From a virus, in IMG/VR virus record IMGVR_UViG_3300031759_000093, positions 1 to 34,082 of that record: DNA of 34,082 nucleotides; one strand, 5' to 3'. Position numbers and translations under genes: made by a program. The notes beneath the pieces were generated by a model. That model saw only the letters and a list, made by a program, of their open reading frames with translations. It was not told the DNA's origin and did not search any database. Below, piece after piece: positions 13,536-23,401 of the stretch (the first letter of the stretch is position 1; every line of letters begins with the position of its first letter).

Positions 13536-16202
13536 ATGACAACATTTATTTCCCCTGGCGTATATACACTGGAGCAGGATTTGTCACAGTATGTTTCCAA
13601 TCTGTCTTCTACCATTGTAGCTATGGTAGGAACTTCAGATATGGGACCAACTGAAACACCCACTCTTGTAACTTCCGCTTCTCAATATGTAAGTTTATTT
13701 GGACAGCCAAACCCTAATCATTATTTAGGATATGCGGCTCTTTCGTACTTGGAACAAGGAAATCAGTTATATGTAACACGTGTAGCACCATCTGATGCTT
13801 CTGTTGCCAAACTAACTGTTCCACTACCCGCCAGTTATACACCATACTCTGGTAATTGGACCTTATCTTCAAATACAGCAACAACTGCTACTTTTACGGT
13901 AAGCAATTCTACGGGCGCTACTGGAGCTAACCAATTAGTAGTATTACCAACAACTCCTCCAGTAACATTATCTGGTTTTGATTTTACGGATACCACAAAT
14001 GTAGCTGCTATAAATGGTAAGGTAGGTTCAGATTTATCAAGCTTTATTTCTTCTGGCCTTGTTAATAGCTATGTTGTAGGTCGTTCTTTTACAGTAAACA
14101 CCGGTTATGGTAAGGGAAGCTCTGTTCCAGTAACTAATTTAGCTGTAGATGATTTAGCAGATTTGTATTTAACTGTAGATGCTACTAAATTCAATAGCTT
14201 CAACTCTCCAATATTAGCAACTGCTACTGGCTCATTCCTCTGTACCACAAAGGCTGTTTCCGGTGCTATCGCTGCTGAAACTGTTGTTATTGGTAGTACC
14301 TCTAACGGAACTACTACTGGAACACTTTCACTGGTTCTTACTACTACCGGAACTCCTAATGCTACCCCAACTTTAACTAATATAAATAGTTATGTTAGCG
14401 TAGCCAGTCCAAACGTTACTATTACAATCCCAATGTTCTATACCGGAACAGGTGGAACTGGAACTATTACAGCCGCTAATGCCGCAAATAATGCACTTTC
14501 AATTTCCGCAGTATTAAACGGTATAATTTCTGCCTTTGCTGGTGGTTCAAGTTCTTTAACTGGAAATCTTGCTACTGCTTATCCACTTTGCGCTGCCACA
14601 TTTGATGGAGTAACTGGTTTAGGTTATATTAATCCTGTTACTGGAGCTTCTGCTGGCTTATCTTCTGCTACAGTGCAATCTGATGGATTAACAATTGTAT
14701 TAGCTGGTATTACATTAGGTGCTTCTTCTACTTTCTCTTATGGAACTAACGCAGGTCCATTTGTATCTACTACAAACATGCAGATTACTGGAACGTTCTC
14801 TTTAAATCTTTCCAGACCTACTTGGGTAATGAATGCTGCTGGCTCTTCTTTTGTCCCAACATTTTTAAAGTTCTCTTCTCTTGGTGAAGCTGATTTCTCT
14901 AATGTAGCTATTACTGTAGATTTAAACTTAAATAATGTAGACGCAAGTGATGAACAACAATATGTTGTTTCTTTATATACCAGAGGTACTGGATTATCCA
15001 TTTCTCCCTCCAGTGTATATCAGAGCGATTTTGTTCTAACAGAACAATATACTGGAACACCAGATGTTTTACAGTCTACTATCAATTCAAGCTCTGCCTA
15101 TGTTAGTTTAAAAATAGACTATGCTACTGTAGATACTTTAAATTATACAAGCGGCGTTATTACAAATGGCACACCTTCCGATAATTTAACTCCTTCTTTT
15201 GGTCTATTTACTGACGCAAGCGGATTAGGTGTTATTACGGGAGCAGTAAATACTACTTCTTCTAACATAGCATATCCTTCTTATGCTGCTTTCCTTGAAA
15301 ACGGCTCTACTGGAACTATTGTAGATAATTATACTATTATTGGTGATGCTGCTGATAAGACTGGCATTTATAGCGTTTCTGACCCAGAAGCAATTGATAT
15401 TAATTTATTAGTTGTTCCAGGTTGGTCTGCCGACCCTGCTGTTGCTGCTGCTATGATTAGTCTTTGCCAAAATCGTAGTGACTGTATGTGTATTCTTGAT
15501 ACTCCTTATGGTTTAAGTGTCCAAGAAGCTATTAACTATAGAAATAATGTGTTAGTTTCTGGTAGTAATTATGCTGCTGTATATTACCCTTGGGTTCAGG
15601 TTGTTGATTCTGTAAACAAGGTTAACCTCTTTGTTCCTCCCAGCGGTATGGTATCTGCTCAATACGCATATAACGACTCTGTTGGTGCCGTATATACTGC
15701 TCCAGCTGGCCGTAATCGCGGTAATTTATTAAATGCTACAGCTGTAGAACGTATTTTAAACCAGGGCGATAGAGATGCTCTAACTCTTGCTCAAATTAAC
15801 CCAATTTATTCAGAAGCTGGTTATGGTATTTATATTCGCGGTCAAATGACCCTTCAAAGAGCTACAACTGCTCTTAATCGTGTAAATGTTCGTAGACTTT
15901 TACTTTATCTTCGTAAGGTTATTTCTACTGCTTCTAAATATTTCGAATTTGAACCAGGGGATTCCGTTACTGCTCTTCGTTTGAAGCAGCTTGCCGAATC
16001 TACTCTTCAGGCTCAACAGAATTTAGGAGCCATTAGAAACTTTACAGTAGATGTAGGTTCTGATGTTAATACGTCTCAAGTATTAGAAAACAATGAACTT
16101 GTAATGTCTATCTCTATTGTTCCAACAAAGACAGCAGAAATAATTGTAGAAGTTTTCAATATTCTTCCACAAGGACAGGGTATTACAATTAATAATGCTT
16201 AA
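13536..16202 (+). CDS. Tail sheath protein (gp18-like)
   Basis: An 888-residue contractile sheath protein. The N-terminus FISPGVYTLEQDLSQY, the adjacent VAMVGTSDMGPTETP, and the GNQLYVTRV segment are typical sheath elements. The C-terminal 250 residues hold the conserved core: PWVQVVDS, PPSGMVSAQYA, YTAPAGRNRGNL, RRLLLYLRKVIS and a final IVPTKTAEIIVEVF. T4 gp18 has 659 residues. The excess lies in a Thr/Ser/Gly/Asn-rich, beta-type middle region (about residues 95-560), probably surface domains. RBS AAGGA is 12 bases before the ATG, and a terminator follows. Contraction of this protein drives the tube through the cell envelope. Confidence 0.95.
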   Translation: MTTFISPGVYTLEQDLSQYVSNLSSTIVAMVGTSDMGPTETPTLVTSASQYVSLFGQPNPNHYLGYAALSYLEQGNQLYVTRVAPSDASVAKLTVPLPASYTPYSGNWTLSSNTATTATFTVSNSTGATGANQLVVLPTTPPVTLSGFDFTDTTNVAAINGKVGSDLSSFISSGLVNSYVVGRSFTVNTGYGKGSSVPVTNLAVDDLADLYLTVDATKFNSFNSPILATATGSFLCTTKAVSGAIAAETVVIGSTSNGTTTGTLSLVLTTTGTPNATPTLTNINSYVSVASPNVTITIPMFYTGTGGTGTITAANAANNALSISAVLNGIISAFAGGSSSLTGNLATAYPLCAATFDGVTGLGYINPVTGASAGLSSATVQSDGLTIVLAGITLGASSTFSYGTNAGPFVSTTNMQITGTFSLNLSRPTWVMNAAGSSFVPTFLKFSSLGEADFSNVAITVDLNLNNVDASDEQQYVVSLYTRGTGLSISPSSVYQSDFVLTEQYTGTPDVLQSTINSSSAYVSLKIDYATVDTLNYTSGVITNGTPSDNLTPSFGLFTDASGLGVITGAVNTTSSNIAYPSYAAFLENGSTGTIVDNYTIIGDAADKTGIYSVSDPEAIDINLLVVPGWSADPAVAAAMISLCQNRSDCMCILDTPYGLSVQEAINYRNNVLVSGSNYAAVYYPWVQVVDSVNKVNLFVPPSGMVSAQYAYNDSVGAVYTAPAGRNRGNLLNATAVERILNQGDRDALTLAQINPIYSEAGYGIYIRGQMTLQRATTALNRVNVRRLLLYLRKVISTASKYFEFEPGDSVTALRLKQLAESTLQAQQNLGAIRNFTVDVGSDVNTSQVLENNELVMSISIVPTKTAEIIVEVFNILPQGQGITINNA

Positions 16203-16224
16203 TAATTAATAAATAAATGTAGAG

Positions 16225-16255
16225 CAGCCTCTATTAATTTAGAGGCTGTTTTATT
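16225..16255 (+). terminator. Intrinsic terminator after the sheath gene
   Basis: CAGCCTCTA (16225-16233) pairs perfectly with TAGAGGCTG (16240-16248), with a 6-nt loop and a T-rich tail. It separates sheath transcription from the baseplate genes. Confidence 0.88.
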
Positions 16256-16260
16256 TTCCA

Positions 16261-16276
16261 AATTAAGTTAGACGGG
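16261..16276 (+). promoter_or_regulatory. AATTAASTT-type leader motif before the tube-like baseplate gene
   Basis: AATTAAGTTAGACGGG lies directly after the sheath terminator and 7 bases before the ATG at 16284. The motif may be part of the promoter for the baseplate operon or of the translation start. Its 3' ACGGG is a modest RBS. Confidence 0.4.
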
Positions 16277-16283
16277 AATACTT

Positions 16284-17573
16284 ATGGCAGATACAAGTAC
16301 TATGCAGCAAGCTATTATGGGTGCGAATACGCCTGGACAGAGTTCTATTACTCAAACTGGATTTTTACAGTCTCCCAATGTTTTATTCCAGGCAATGAAC
16401 CAACAATCATTGACTAATCTTAAATCCCTATCAGCCGGCTCTGTTGGTACGTATTTACAAAGTAAAAATATAGTTAATGGTAATATGGCATCAATTATAA
16501 ATGCTTCTCTTGATTATGTTTTAGGTGGAAATAGTCAAGGATTACCAGCAATATCTGGTAATGTAAAATATAGTAGTTCTAAAAGAACTTTTATTCCTAT
16601 CATATTAAAAACAGATTTTTTATTTAATTTAAACCCAAAATCTACAGCAGGAACTAACAACCAGCCTGTCCCATTATATATAGTTTTTGATAGTACGCCA
16701 GAAGATATAACGCTTCAAAAAACAGCTAATTGGAATGCTGTTAACTTTTTAGGCAGGCCAGAACCGGTTTGGACATATCAAAATAGTAGTCCTATAACTT
16801 TCGCTTTAACTGGAAAGTTTTATGCCGAATCTGTTCAAGCACATGGAAAGCTATTAAAACTTTCTGATTATATAATGTCTTTGGCTACACCTTCAGAAAA
16901 TAATTATATGCCATCTCCAGTTACGGTTTTTATAGGAACTTGGAAAGTATTACATTGTATAGTAAATAATGTTAGTATAAAATATTCTGGACCATGGTCT
17001 TTACAGGTTAATCAAGATGATGTGAATAGAGCTTCAAGCACAGCTGAAAAAAATGTTATTAATAATGCTATAATAGACCAAAACAATTCTAATATACCAA
17101 CGCATGCTCCATATTTGTTTGAAGCTACTTTTAACTTTACTGTTGTAAGTCCTGGTAATAATGTTCAATATGCCGAACAAGTTGTGTCTAATAATGGCGG
17201 TGTTAATAATGGACAAGAGCTATCAAAAGATGACATGAATAGTCCAGTACTTCAAAGCATGTTAACTTTTAACTTAAATGAAATTGATACTGATGTAAAT
17301 ACAGGATTATATCAAAATACGGCTTTTACAGCATATACATTTGAGGGAGGCCAGTTAAATACATATACAGACTCCTCTTTATCTTATACTACTGCTGCCC
17401 AAAACTTAAATATATACGATAATGCTAATTCAGTTAAGAGACTATCAGACCAGGGAGTTATAACAAATGCTATAAGCTCTCAAATGTTGAGCTTGTTTCA
17501 AAAAGCTAATCCGTCTTCTACTCAAACTCCACAAACAACTACCTCATTAAATCCATTTAAGAAGTTATTTTAA
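16284..17573 (+). CDS. Tube-like baseplate protein, possible tube initiator (gp48/gp54-type role)
   Basis: A 429-residue protein. After a Gln/Ser/Asn-rich N-terminal 90 residues, a domain at about 130-295 has the pattern of contractile-system tube or hub adaptor proteins: VPLYIVFDSTPEDITLQKTANW, a PITFALTGKFYAES strand pair, a KLLKLSDYIMSL helix, PSPVTVFIGTWKVLHCIVN and PYLFEATFNFTVV. In such systems this fold caps the hub or starts the tube. The remaining C-terminal part is polar and low in complexity. It lies between the sheath and hub genes and is 2 bases from the next gene, which fits a tube-baseplate junction. I infer the fold from local pattern only. The exact T4 counterpart is not certain. 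Confidence 0.5.
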   Translation: MADTSTMQQAIMGANTPGQSSITQTGFLQSPNVLFQAMNQQSLTNLKSLSAGSVGTYLQSKNIVNGNMASIINASLDYVLGGNSQGLPAISGNVKYSSSKRTFIPIILKTDFLFNLNPKSTAGTNNQPVPLYIVFDSTPEDITLQKTANWNAVNFLGRPEPVWTYQNSSPITFALTGKFYAESVQAHGKLLKLSDYIMSLATPSENNYMPSPVTVFIGTWKVLHCIVNNVSIKYSGPWSLQVNQDDVNRASSTAEKNVINNAIIDQNNSNIPTHAPYLFEATFNFTVVSPGNNVQYAEQVVSNNGGVNNGQELSKDDMNSPVLQSMLTFNLNEIDTDVNTGLYQNTAFTAYTFEGGQLNTYTDSSLSYTTAAQNLNIYDNANSVKRLSDQGVITNAISSQMLSLFQKANPSSTQTPQTTTSLNPFKKLF

Positions 17574-17575
17574 TT

Positions 17576-20464
17576 ATGGCAGTAGATAATACTAATCTTT
17601 TAATAGATATACAAGATATTCAAAAATTAGTAAATAATACTAATTCCTCTACTTCAAGTAAGAGAGATAATACTATAAATGCTGTTATAAAATTATTAAC
17701 AGATTTATTAGATGAGGCGTCTGTTAAAACTATAAAAAATCAAATTTCTGATAATGGTTCTTCATCTTTAAATATAAATGGTATAGGAGACTCCGGTAAA
17801 GGTAATAATAAATACTTTCCTTCTTATAACGCAAGAACCCCTATTGCGGAAATATCATTAAATGGTACGCAGATTTATCCTAAAAAAATAGATTTAGACA
17901 CTGGAAAATATATAAACTCTAAAATGAACTTTCAAAATCTAAATCTAAAGTTTCCATTGGGCGGTGTCGAAAAATCAATTACTGGTTCTATTCAATTATT
18001 TACAAAAGACCCAAAAGAGATATTAATACCATTAGATATATACGCAAAGCAGGGTGGAACTAAAGAAGCTACAGATAAAGCTGCATTTGGAACTGGCGGT
18101 TTACCAACACTTACATTAAAGTTTGGATGGGCCTTTTCTTCTACTACATCTTCTAATACTGTACAAGCCCTTTCTCCTTCTTTAACTTTTGTAATTACGC
18201 ATATAGATATGACTGATCCTGGAACACAGGGAACAACATTTACTTTATCTCTACAAGAAACTGGAACTTTAGTTCTTGAAAACAGTTCTAATGATATTAT
18301 TATATTACCAGATTATCCACAAGAACAATTAAGAACATTATTAGAGGGTCTATTACATGTAAGATTGTTTACATTAGATGATTTATTATATTTTGGTATT
18401 CCTGGAGGAAATAATCCAAATACTAACAGTAATTCTACAACAGGTGGTTTTTCTTCTAAAAAACAAGTAATACAAAATAGTACGCAATCTAATCTTAATG
18501 TAGGCGGATTAAGCTCTATAAATAATATATCTTCATATGCTGAACAATTAAGAACATTAGCTATACAAAAGTTTGGTATGGCTACAAGTGGTTATACAAG
18601 TTATTATAATACAACTGATTTAGAAAGATATTTAGCAACAAAACCTGGTGGTATGTTAGCTGTATATCAACTAAAACAAAATCTATCTCTACAGCAACCA
18701 ACTGCCCCAGGAACTTCTGTATCTGGAACTGAAAATACATCGGCAGCTGGTAATTCTAATAATCAAATAGTTAGTTCAATGTCTTCTGGCGTTGTTCCAG
18801 ATACACAACAAGGACAACAATCTGCTGCTATTACGACTGGAACTCTTACAAAAACTTTCTTTGCTACACAACCTTCTGCGGCTGTTGGTATAAACGGTAG
18901 AAACTTTTTTACTGTTGCTAATGAACTTGCGGCACAGTGTAGATGTAGATGGTATCCACACGAAAACAGTGTATCCGCAAATCAAAGTGATAATGATAGT
19001 ATAACTACAACAAAACTTAATGCTTTAGCATCAGATTTAAAAACTATACAAAATATGCCAGCAAGTATTAGCACTATTTCAGATGATTTGCTTAAAAGTA
19101 TTAAAACTAATACTGGTACAAAAGATACCTCTTTAACCAGGGAACAGGCACAAACTTTAATAACTGCTCAATTAAAGCAAGATATAGCTAAACTATCTAC
19201 TAAATGTTCTTTACAATGGATACCAAATATACCTGCTGATTGGAAAACTACTGGAAGCGATATAAACTCTACAGGATTAGACCCTAATGGTAAATCTATA
19301 CCTTATGATGTAGGTGCCTTCTTCCTATTACCTGATATTTTAAATGATTATACTATTTTCTTATCTGATTTACCTGTTCAATACGGGCCCGGTGCTTCTT
19401 CTATGCCATATTTATATGGGTCTGGCCAAAACGTATTTCAAGTTGCTACACAAGGAAATACTCCACAGATGTTTGGAGAAGTCATAGCATTGTCCGTAAG
19501 TCATAGCGATTTGATAGCAGCATTAACGCAAGCAGCAAATGAAAAAATGGCTTATGCTGTTCAAGGAAAATGGTTTGGCCAAATAGAACCAGCAATTGCT
19601 TATCAAAATCAAAATACAAATAGTTTATTTAGACCAGATAGTAGCGAAGATACTACAAAATCTGAAGCTGCGGCTGCTAAACAATTACAAAAAAGTAGAG
19701 CTGTTCAAGGAGATATACGAAGTTCGTTTAAAGGTTCTGTTGGAACAGGTAAAGTAGGAAAACTTGCCATTTTTGACGGCGATGATATGTCGGGACAAAA
19801 CAGAAGTTTATCATGTTCTGATATTCCTGTAGATACAACTACAGGACCGGCTCAAAGTGCTTCATATATGATACAATCAAGAGTAGCAACTTTTTTAAGA
19901 TGGCCTACAACAGCAAAAATAACTATTTTAGGGGACCCTAATTTAATAAGATTGGGCCCAGGATGTTTTGAATTATTATCATATTATCCTGTTGAACATG
20001 TAAATCCAATTACTGGTGTAATAACAACTACGCAAGAATTAAACGCCCTAACGTCTGGTTTATATTTTGTTAATCATATTGAGCATTCAATAAGCGGAGA
20101 CAATTTTATTACCGTGTTAGATGGTCAAAAAGTAATTGACCCATCTTTTGTTCCATCATCTTTGACTAATCAAATGACAAACATATTACATGACCAACAA
20201 AATACAAAACAAAGTATTTCTAATACAGTTAATGGAGCTATTAATCTTGGTACAGCCTTCTCCGGTTCTTCTCCAATATCTCCGTATGGTGTAAATCAAG
20301 TGTCAGAAATAGATTTAAATAGTTCAGATTTTACTACAGGAACTTTTGCTACTGATTTAAAAATTGTTTTAAACACATATTATTCTACTGTAATAAAAAA
20401 TACTCAAAGCGCCACATCTGGATTACCAGCATCTGTTCCAGGACCAATACCAAATCTACCATAA
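17576..20464 (+). CDS. Baseplate hub protein (gp27/gpD-like)
   Basis: A 962-residue protein with two hub-like regions. Residues about 85-250 read PIAEISLNGTQIYPKKIDLD, LTLKFGWAFS, then THIDMTDPGTQGTTFTLSLQ, the first barrel of hub proteins. Residues about 755-890 read RVATFLRWPTTAKITILGDP, IRLGPGCFELL, SGLYFVNHIEHSISGDNFIT and a VLDGQK end, the typical second barrel found in T4 gp27 and P2 gpD. Between them lies a long Ser/Asn/Thr/Gln-rich region with an ANELAAQCRCRWYPHEN helix. It is much longer than gp27 (391 residues). No lysozyme domain or OB-fold spike is evident here. It would sit at the tail centre above the spike. Confidence 0.65.
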   Translation: MAVDNTNLLIDIQDIQKLVNNTNSSTSSKRDNTINAVIKLLTDLLDEASVKTIKNQISDNGSSSLNINGIGDSGKGNNKYFPSYNARTPIAEISLNGTQIYPKKIDLDTGKYINSKMNFQNLNLKFPLGGVEKSITGSIQLFTKDPKEILIPLDIYAKQGGTKEATDKAAFGTGGLPTLTLKFGWAFSSTTSSNTVQALSPSLTFVITHIDMTDPGTQGTTFTLSLQETGTLVLENSSNDIIILPDYPQEQLRTLLEGLLHVRLFTLDDLLYFGIPGGNNPNTNSNSTTGGFSSKKQVIQNSTQSNLNVGGLSSINNISSYAEQLRTLAIQKFGMATSGYTSYYNTTDLERYLATKPGGMLAVYQLKQNLSLQQPTAPGTSVSGTENTSAAGNSNNQIVSSMSSGVVPDTQQGQQSAAITTGTLTKTFFATQPSAAVGINGRNFFTVANELAAQCRCRWYPHENSVSANQSDNDSITTTKLNALASDLKTIQNMPASISTISDDLLKSIKTNTGTKDTSLTREQAQTLITAQLKQDIAKLSTKCSLQWIPNIPADWKTTGSDINSTGLDPNGKSIPYDVGAFFLLPDILNDYTIFLSDLPVQYGPGASSMPYLYGSGQNVFQVATQGNTPQMFGEVIALSVSHSDLIAALTQAANEKMAYAVQGKWFGQIEPAIAYQNQNTNSLFRPDSSEDTTKSEAAAAKQLQKSRAVQGDIRSSFKGSVGTGKVGKLAIFDGDDMSGQNRSLSCSDIPVDTTTGPAQSASYMIQSRVATFLRWPTTAKITILGDPNLIRLGPGCFELLSYYPVEHVNPITGVITTTQELNALTSGLYFVNHIEHSISGDNFITVLDGQKVIDPSFVPSSLTNQMTNILHDQQNTKQSISNTVNGAINLGTAFSGSSPISPYGVNQVSEIDLNSSDFTTGTFATDLKIVLNTYYSTVIKNTQSATSGLPASVPGPIPNLP

Positions 20465-20469
20465 ACATT

Positions 20470-20482
20470 AATTAAGTTTAGG
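20470..20482 (+). promoter_or_regulatory. AATTAASTT-type leader motif and RBS before the tape measure gene
   Basis: AATTAAGTTTAGG ends 8 bases before the ATG at 20491, and AGGAAA gives the RBS. It is one of the closest matches to the recurrent leader motif of this window. Confidence 0.4.
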
Positions 20483-20490
20483 AAATATAA

Positions 20491-22854
20491 ATGGCTGAAC
20501 AAGATAATGAAACTACTGATAAAGTCTTAATGAAAAGACTTGCCGCTATTGGTATTAAAATAGAAGTAGACCAGGATTATATTAACAGACAGTTAAGTCC
20601 TGCTATGGCAGCTATATCTAAAAAGCTTAATCAGTTATCCAAAGAAAGTAAAATGGATAAAGATGGTATCTTCGGAGCAAAGTTTTTTCAAGATAAAATT
20701 AAAAACATTACTGGTTTTGATTATGCTTTAATAAAATCTACTAAAACAATGCTTGGTTATGGTTTAGCTTCTAAAAATATGAACCTCGATAATCAAGAAT
20801 TTTATAAGAGTTTAGGCTTTATAAGTAAACGTTTAGTAGATGTAGCTTCTGGCATTACAAGCTGGAGAAAAGCCGGAAAAGATGCCTCTGACCAGTCAAA
20901 AGAAAATACTTCAAGTTTAGCTTCAGCATTAGCATCCGCAGATAAAAATAGTGCTACTTTAGCCGCTGGTCTTGATAGTGTTGCCACATCAGCAGAAGTA
21001 GGAGCTGTTGAAATGGGAGCATTTGCTACAATCGCTACTGGTGGATTAGCATTATTAGCTGTAGCTATTGTTGGTATAGGCGCAGCATTCTATAAAATGT
21101 TTACTTCTGCGATGTCTGCGAGAGATGAGGTTAAAAAGTTTGACCAGCTTGTTGTGGGTATGGGACAACAAGGTGTCACGGAATTCGCTGGTAAATTACA
21201 GCATTTAAATAAAGCTGTTTGGGGATTAGGGTTTTCATTAGAACAAGTAAATGGTGTAGCTCTTGATTTTGCTAAAGCTGGTGTTAGTCTTGGTAGGTCT
21301 CTTGATACTAATTTAGTAAGTAGTGTATTAACTCTATCTGGAGCCACAGGAGTAGCTTCAAGTGAAATTAGTGGTTTATACGGCGAATTATTAAAGTCTA
21401 CAAAGATAAGTGTCGACTCCTTAACAGCAATGGGAGATACGTTTACAAGATTTAATCAAATAGTTTTTAACGGAACAAATCTTGGTCAAGTATCTTTTGC
21501 TACATTTAGAGAAGCTATATCGTCTTCTGCCAATGCTTTAGCTATTGCTACTGCGCGTGGAGAAGAGTTTACAAATAAAATGACAAGAGATTTAATGTCA
21601 TTGTCTGGATTAGCTACAACATTAAGTTTAAGTGTATCAGAACTTAACGGGCTATTCGAATCTGCTGGTAGTCTAATTTCTGACCAAAACTCGCCATTTA
21701 GAGCTTTCTTGGCTATTTCTGGTGGTGCTAATATAAATCAAATGTTAACTAACCAATTTGATAAAACTGATGCTATGTTAAGAGGAATAACCTTTTTACA
21801 AAACTTAAATAAGAGTTTTGGAGAAAATATCCAAATAACAGCACAAGTCGGTGCTCAATTATCTGGTTTATCAAAAGAAACTGTTATTAAAATGATAAAT
21901 ACAAGACAGGAAACTATTGCTGATATGTTAAAAGCTCAACAACAGTTAGCTACTATTCAAACAGATGCTACAAAAGATGCTTATGAGAAGGTTAATAGTG
22001 ATTTAACTTCTGTATGGAATAGAATTAAAACAATGTTCGTAACGATGTTCCAAAACATTATAGGCGGTTCAAGTGGAATGAATAATTTATTAAGAAGTGT
22101 TGAAAATTTCTTAATGGATTTCAAAAGAACTATGGAACATAGTGGTTTAATAGATACTCTTGGAAAAATAGTAGACAAAGTAGCTAATTGGTTAGGTAAT
22201 AACCTTGTTCCAATGATTGAGTTTGTTAATAAAATGTTATCAGATTTTGCTAATCCAGATAAAAGTATCTGGAAAAGTCTTATAGATTTAATAGTAGATG
22301 GGTTAAAATTACCTTTTTTCCTATTAGGCCAATTAGCAGGAGAAGGGTTTAGAGCAGCAATGGCAAATGTCTCTATTTTAGGTATGAAACCTTTTGCTGG
22401 AGCAAAAACAAGAGAACAAATAGAAAAAGAATTATCAGAAAAGCGCGGTGTTTTAGGTAGTTTTGGAAACAATAGAAATATGCCAGAATTAGACTATTTA
22501 AATAATAGGTTATCTGCTATAGATAAACAAGAAGGGCAATTATCTAAATATAGTCCAGATACGGTGACGTATGGTAAAACAGCTGGCGGTAAAGTTGGTT
22601 TTATGACTGTTGGACAAAAAGAGTATGCTTTAGAAGAAGAAAAGAAAAGAGTTCAAGCTGAAATAGCTAAAAATACTAAATCTGCCGCAGAAGATATACA
22701 TGAAGTAAGATTAGCGGTTTGTCATACTTCTGCTGATACTGAAAAGATAATAGGAACGCCTGCTAAACCAGTTAGTCCATTAGCTAAACTTACTGTTAAT
22801 AGCGCTGGAATGCCAAGTATGCCTGTATTGCATAGTATGGCTAATGGCGGTTAA
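20491..22854 (+). CDS. Tape measure protein
   Basis: A 787-residue, largely helical protein downstream of the hub gene, the place of gene 29 in T4. It has an Ala/Ser-rich helical N-terminal third, a strong membrane-type segment at about 178-202 (ATIATGGLALLAVAIVGIGA), and long heptad-like helices. A second hydrophobic stretch (LPFFLLGQLAGEGF, about 607-620) and a charged C-terminus follow. These are usual tape measure features: the length of the helical protein sets tail length, and the hydrophobic segments may insert into the host membrane for DNA entry. At about 1.5 Angstrom per residue this would give a tail near 120 nm. T4 gp29 has 590 residues. Confidence 0.8.
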   Translation: MAEQDNETTDKVLMKRLAAIGIKIEVDQDYINRQLSPAMAAISKKLNQLSKESKMDKDGIFGAKFFQDKIKNITGFDYALIKSTKTMLGYGLASKNMNLDNQEFYKSLGFISKRLVDVASGITSWRKAGKDASDQSKENTSSLASALASADKNSATLAAGLDSVATSAEVGAVEMGAFATIATGGLALLAVAIVGIGAAFYKMFTSAMSARDEVKKFDQLVVGMGQQGVTEFAGKLQHLNKAVWGLGFSLEQVNGVALDFAKAGVSLGRSLDTNLVSSVLTLSGATGVASSEISGLYGELLKSTKISVDSLTAMGDTFTRFNQIVFNGTNLGQVSFATFREAISSSANALAIATARGEEFTNKMTRDLMSLSGLATTLSLSVSELNGLFESAGSLISDQNSPFRAFLAISGGANINQMLTNQFDKTDAMLRGITFLQNLNKSFGENIQITAQVGAQLSGLSKETVIKMINTRQETIADMLKAQQQLATIQTDATKDAYEKVNSDLTSVWNRIKTMFVTMFQNIIGGSSGMNNLLRSVENFLMDFKRTMEHSGLIDTLGKIVDKVANWLGNNLVPMIEFVNKMLSDFANPDKSIWKSLIDLIVDGLKLPFFLLGQLAGEGFRAAMANVSILGMKPFAGAKTREQIEKELSEKRGVLGSFGNNRNMPELDYLNNRLSAIDKQEGQLSKYSPDTVTYGKTAGGKVGFMTVGQKEYALEEEKKRVQAEIAKNTKSAAEDIHEVRLAVCHTSADTEKIIGTPAKPVSPLAKLTVNSAGMPSMPVLHSMANGG

Positions 22855-22865
22855 TCTATAAAGGT

Positions 22866-22880
22866 AATTAACTTATAAGG
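22866..22880 (+). promoter_or_regulatory. AATTAASTT-type leader motif and RBS
   Basis: AATTAACTTATAAGG ends 10 bases before the ATG at 22891. The TATAAGG end combines a -10-like and an RBS-like sequence. Confidence 0.4.
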
Positions 22881-22890
22881 AAACAATGAA

Positions 22891-23394
22891 ATGAGATATA
22901 AAATTAAAAACCTTAGTGGAGATACCACTAATGCTAATCCAGCTTTTTGGCAACCAATTTGTATATATGCTACGTCTGACCACTATCAATCTCTTTTACC
23001 AATTGGTCCAGGTCAAACTGTTGTAGTAGGTGAAAATGCCTTTGTTGAATTAACAACTAATTCAAATTATGCCCAGTTTATTTCTGTAATAGATAGTGGT
23101 GAACCAGACCTTAATGTTCCATATAGAATTACACAAACTCTTAATGGCTCTTGGCAATACGTTGATTTACAGAGATTTGCTGGTAAGTTAGCAATTACTA
23201 ATCCATCAACAGCAACCCAGCCTATTTACTTCTCATTTAGCTGGTTTAATACTCCAGCTACTACACCACCAGCAGAAACAATTTCTACTGTATTACCTGG
23301 AGAGACAGTTAATATAGATGAACCAATGAGCCCAATTAGATTTATTGCTCTTGAGGGCCCAAATAATGCGACAGCTTACGTTTTATCTAATTAA
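22891..23394 (+). CDS. Unknown beta-rich structural protein
   Basis: A 167-residue protein, predominantly beta by composition (many Val, Ile, Thr, Pro, Gly, few Lys or Glu), with no signal peptide or Cys pair. Segments such as LLPIGPGQTVVVGENAFVEL and SGEPDLNVPYRITQ have counterparts in the N-terminal region of the next protein (ISIAPGASLLYSDVVI, ANPNYNVPLIQEY), so the two may share a domain. It follows the tape measure gene and precedes fibre-like genes. A small baseplate or fibre-attachment protein is a reasonable inference, but I do not recognise the family. Confidence 0.7.
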   Translation: MRYKIKNLSGDTTNANPAFWQPICIYATSDHYQSLLPIGPGQTVVVGENAFVELTTNSNYAQFISVIDSGEPDLNVPYRITQTLNGSWQYVDLQRFAGKLAITNPSTATQPIYFSFSWFNTPATTPPAETISTVLPGETVNIDEPMSPIRFIALEGPNNATAYVLSN

Positions 23395-23401
23395 GGTATA
23401 A

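Noticed and set aside
21981-22472. 163-codon minus-strand ORF opposite the tape measure gene
   Set aside because: It lies inside a strong + strand gene, has no leader, and its composition mirrors the tape measure codons.
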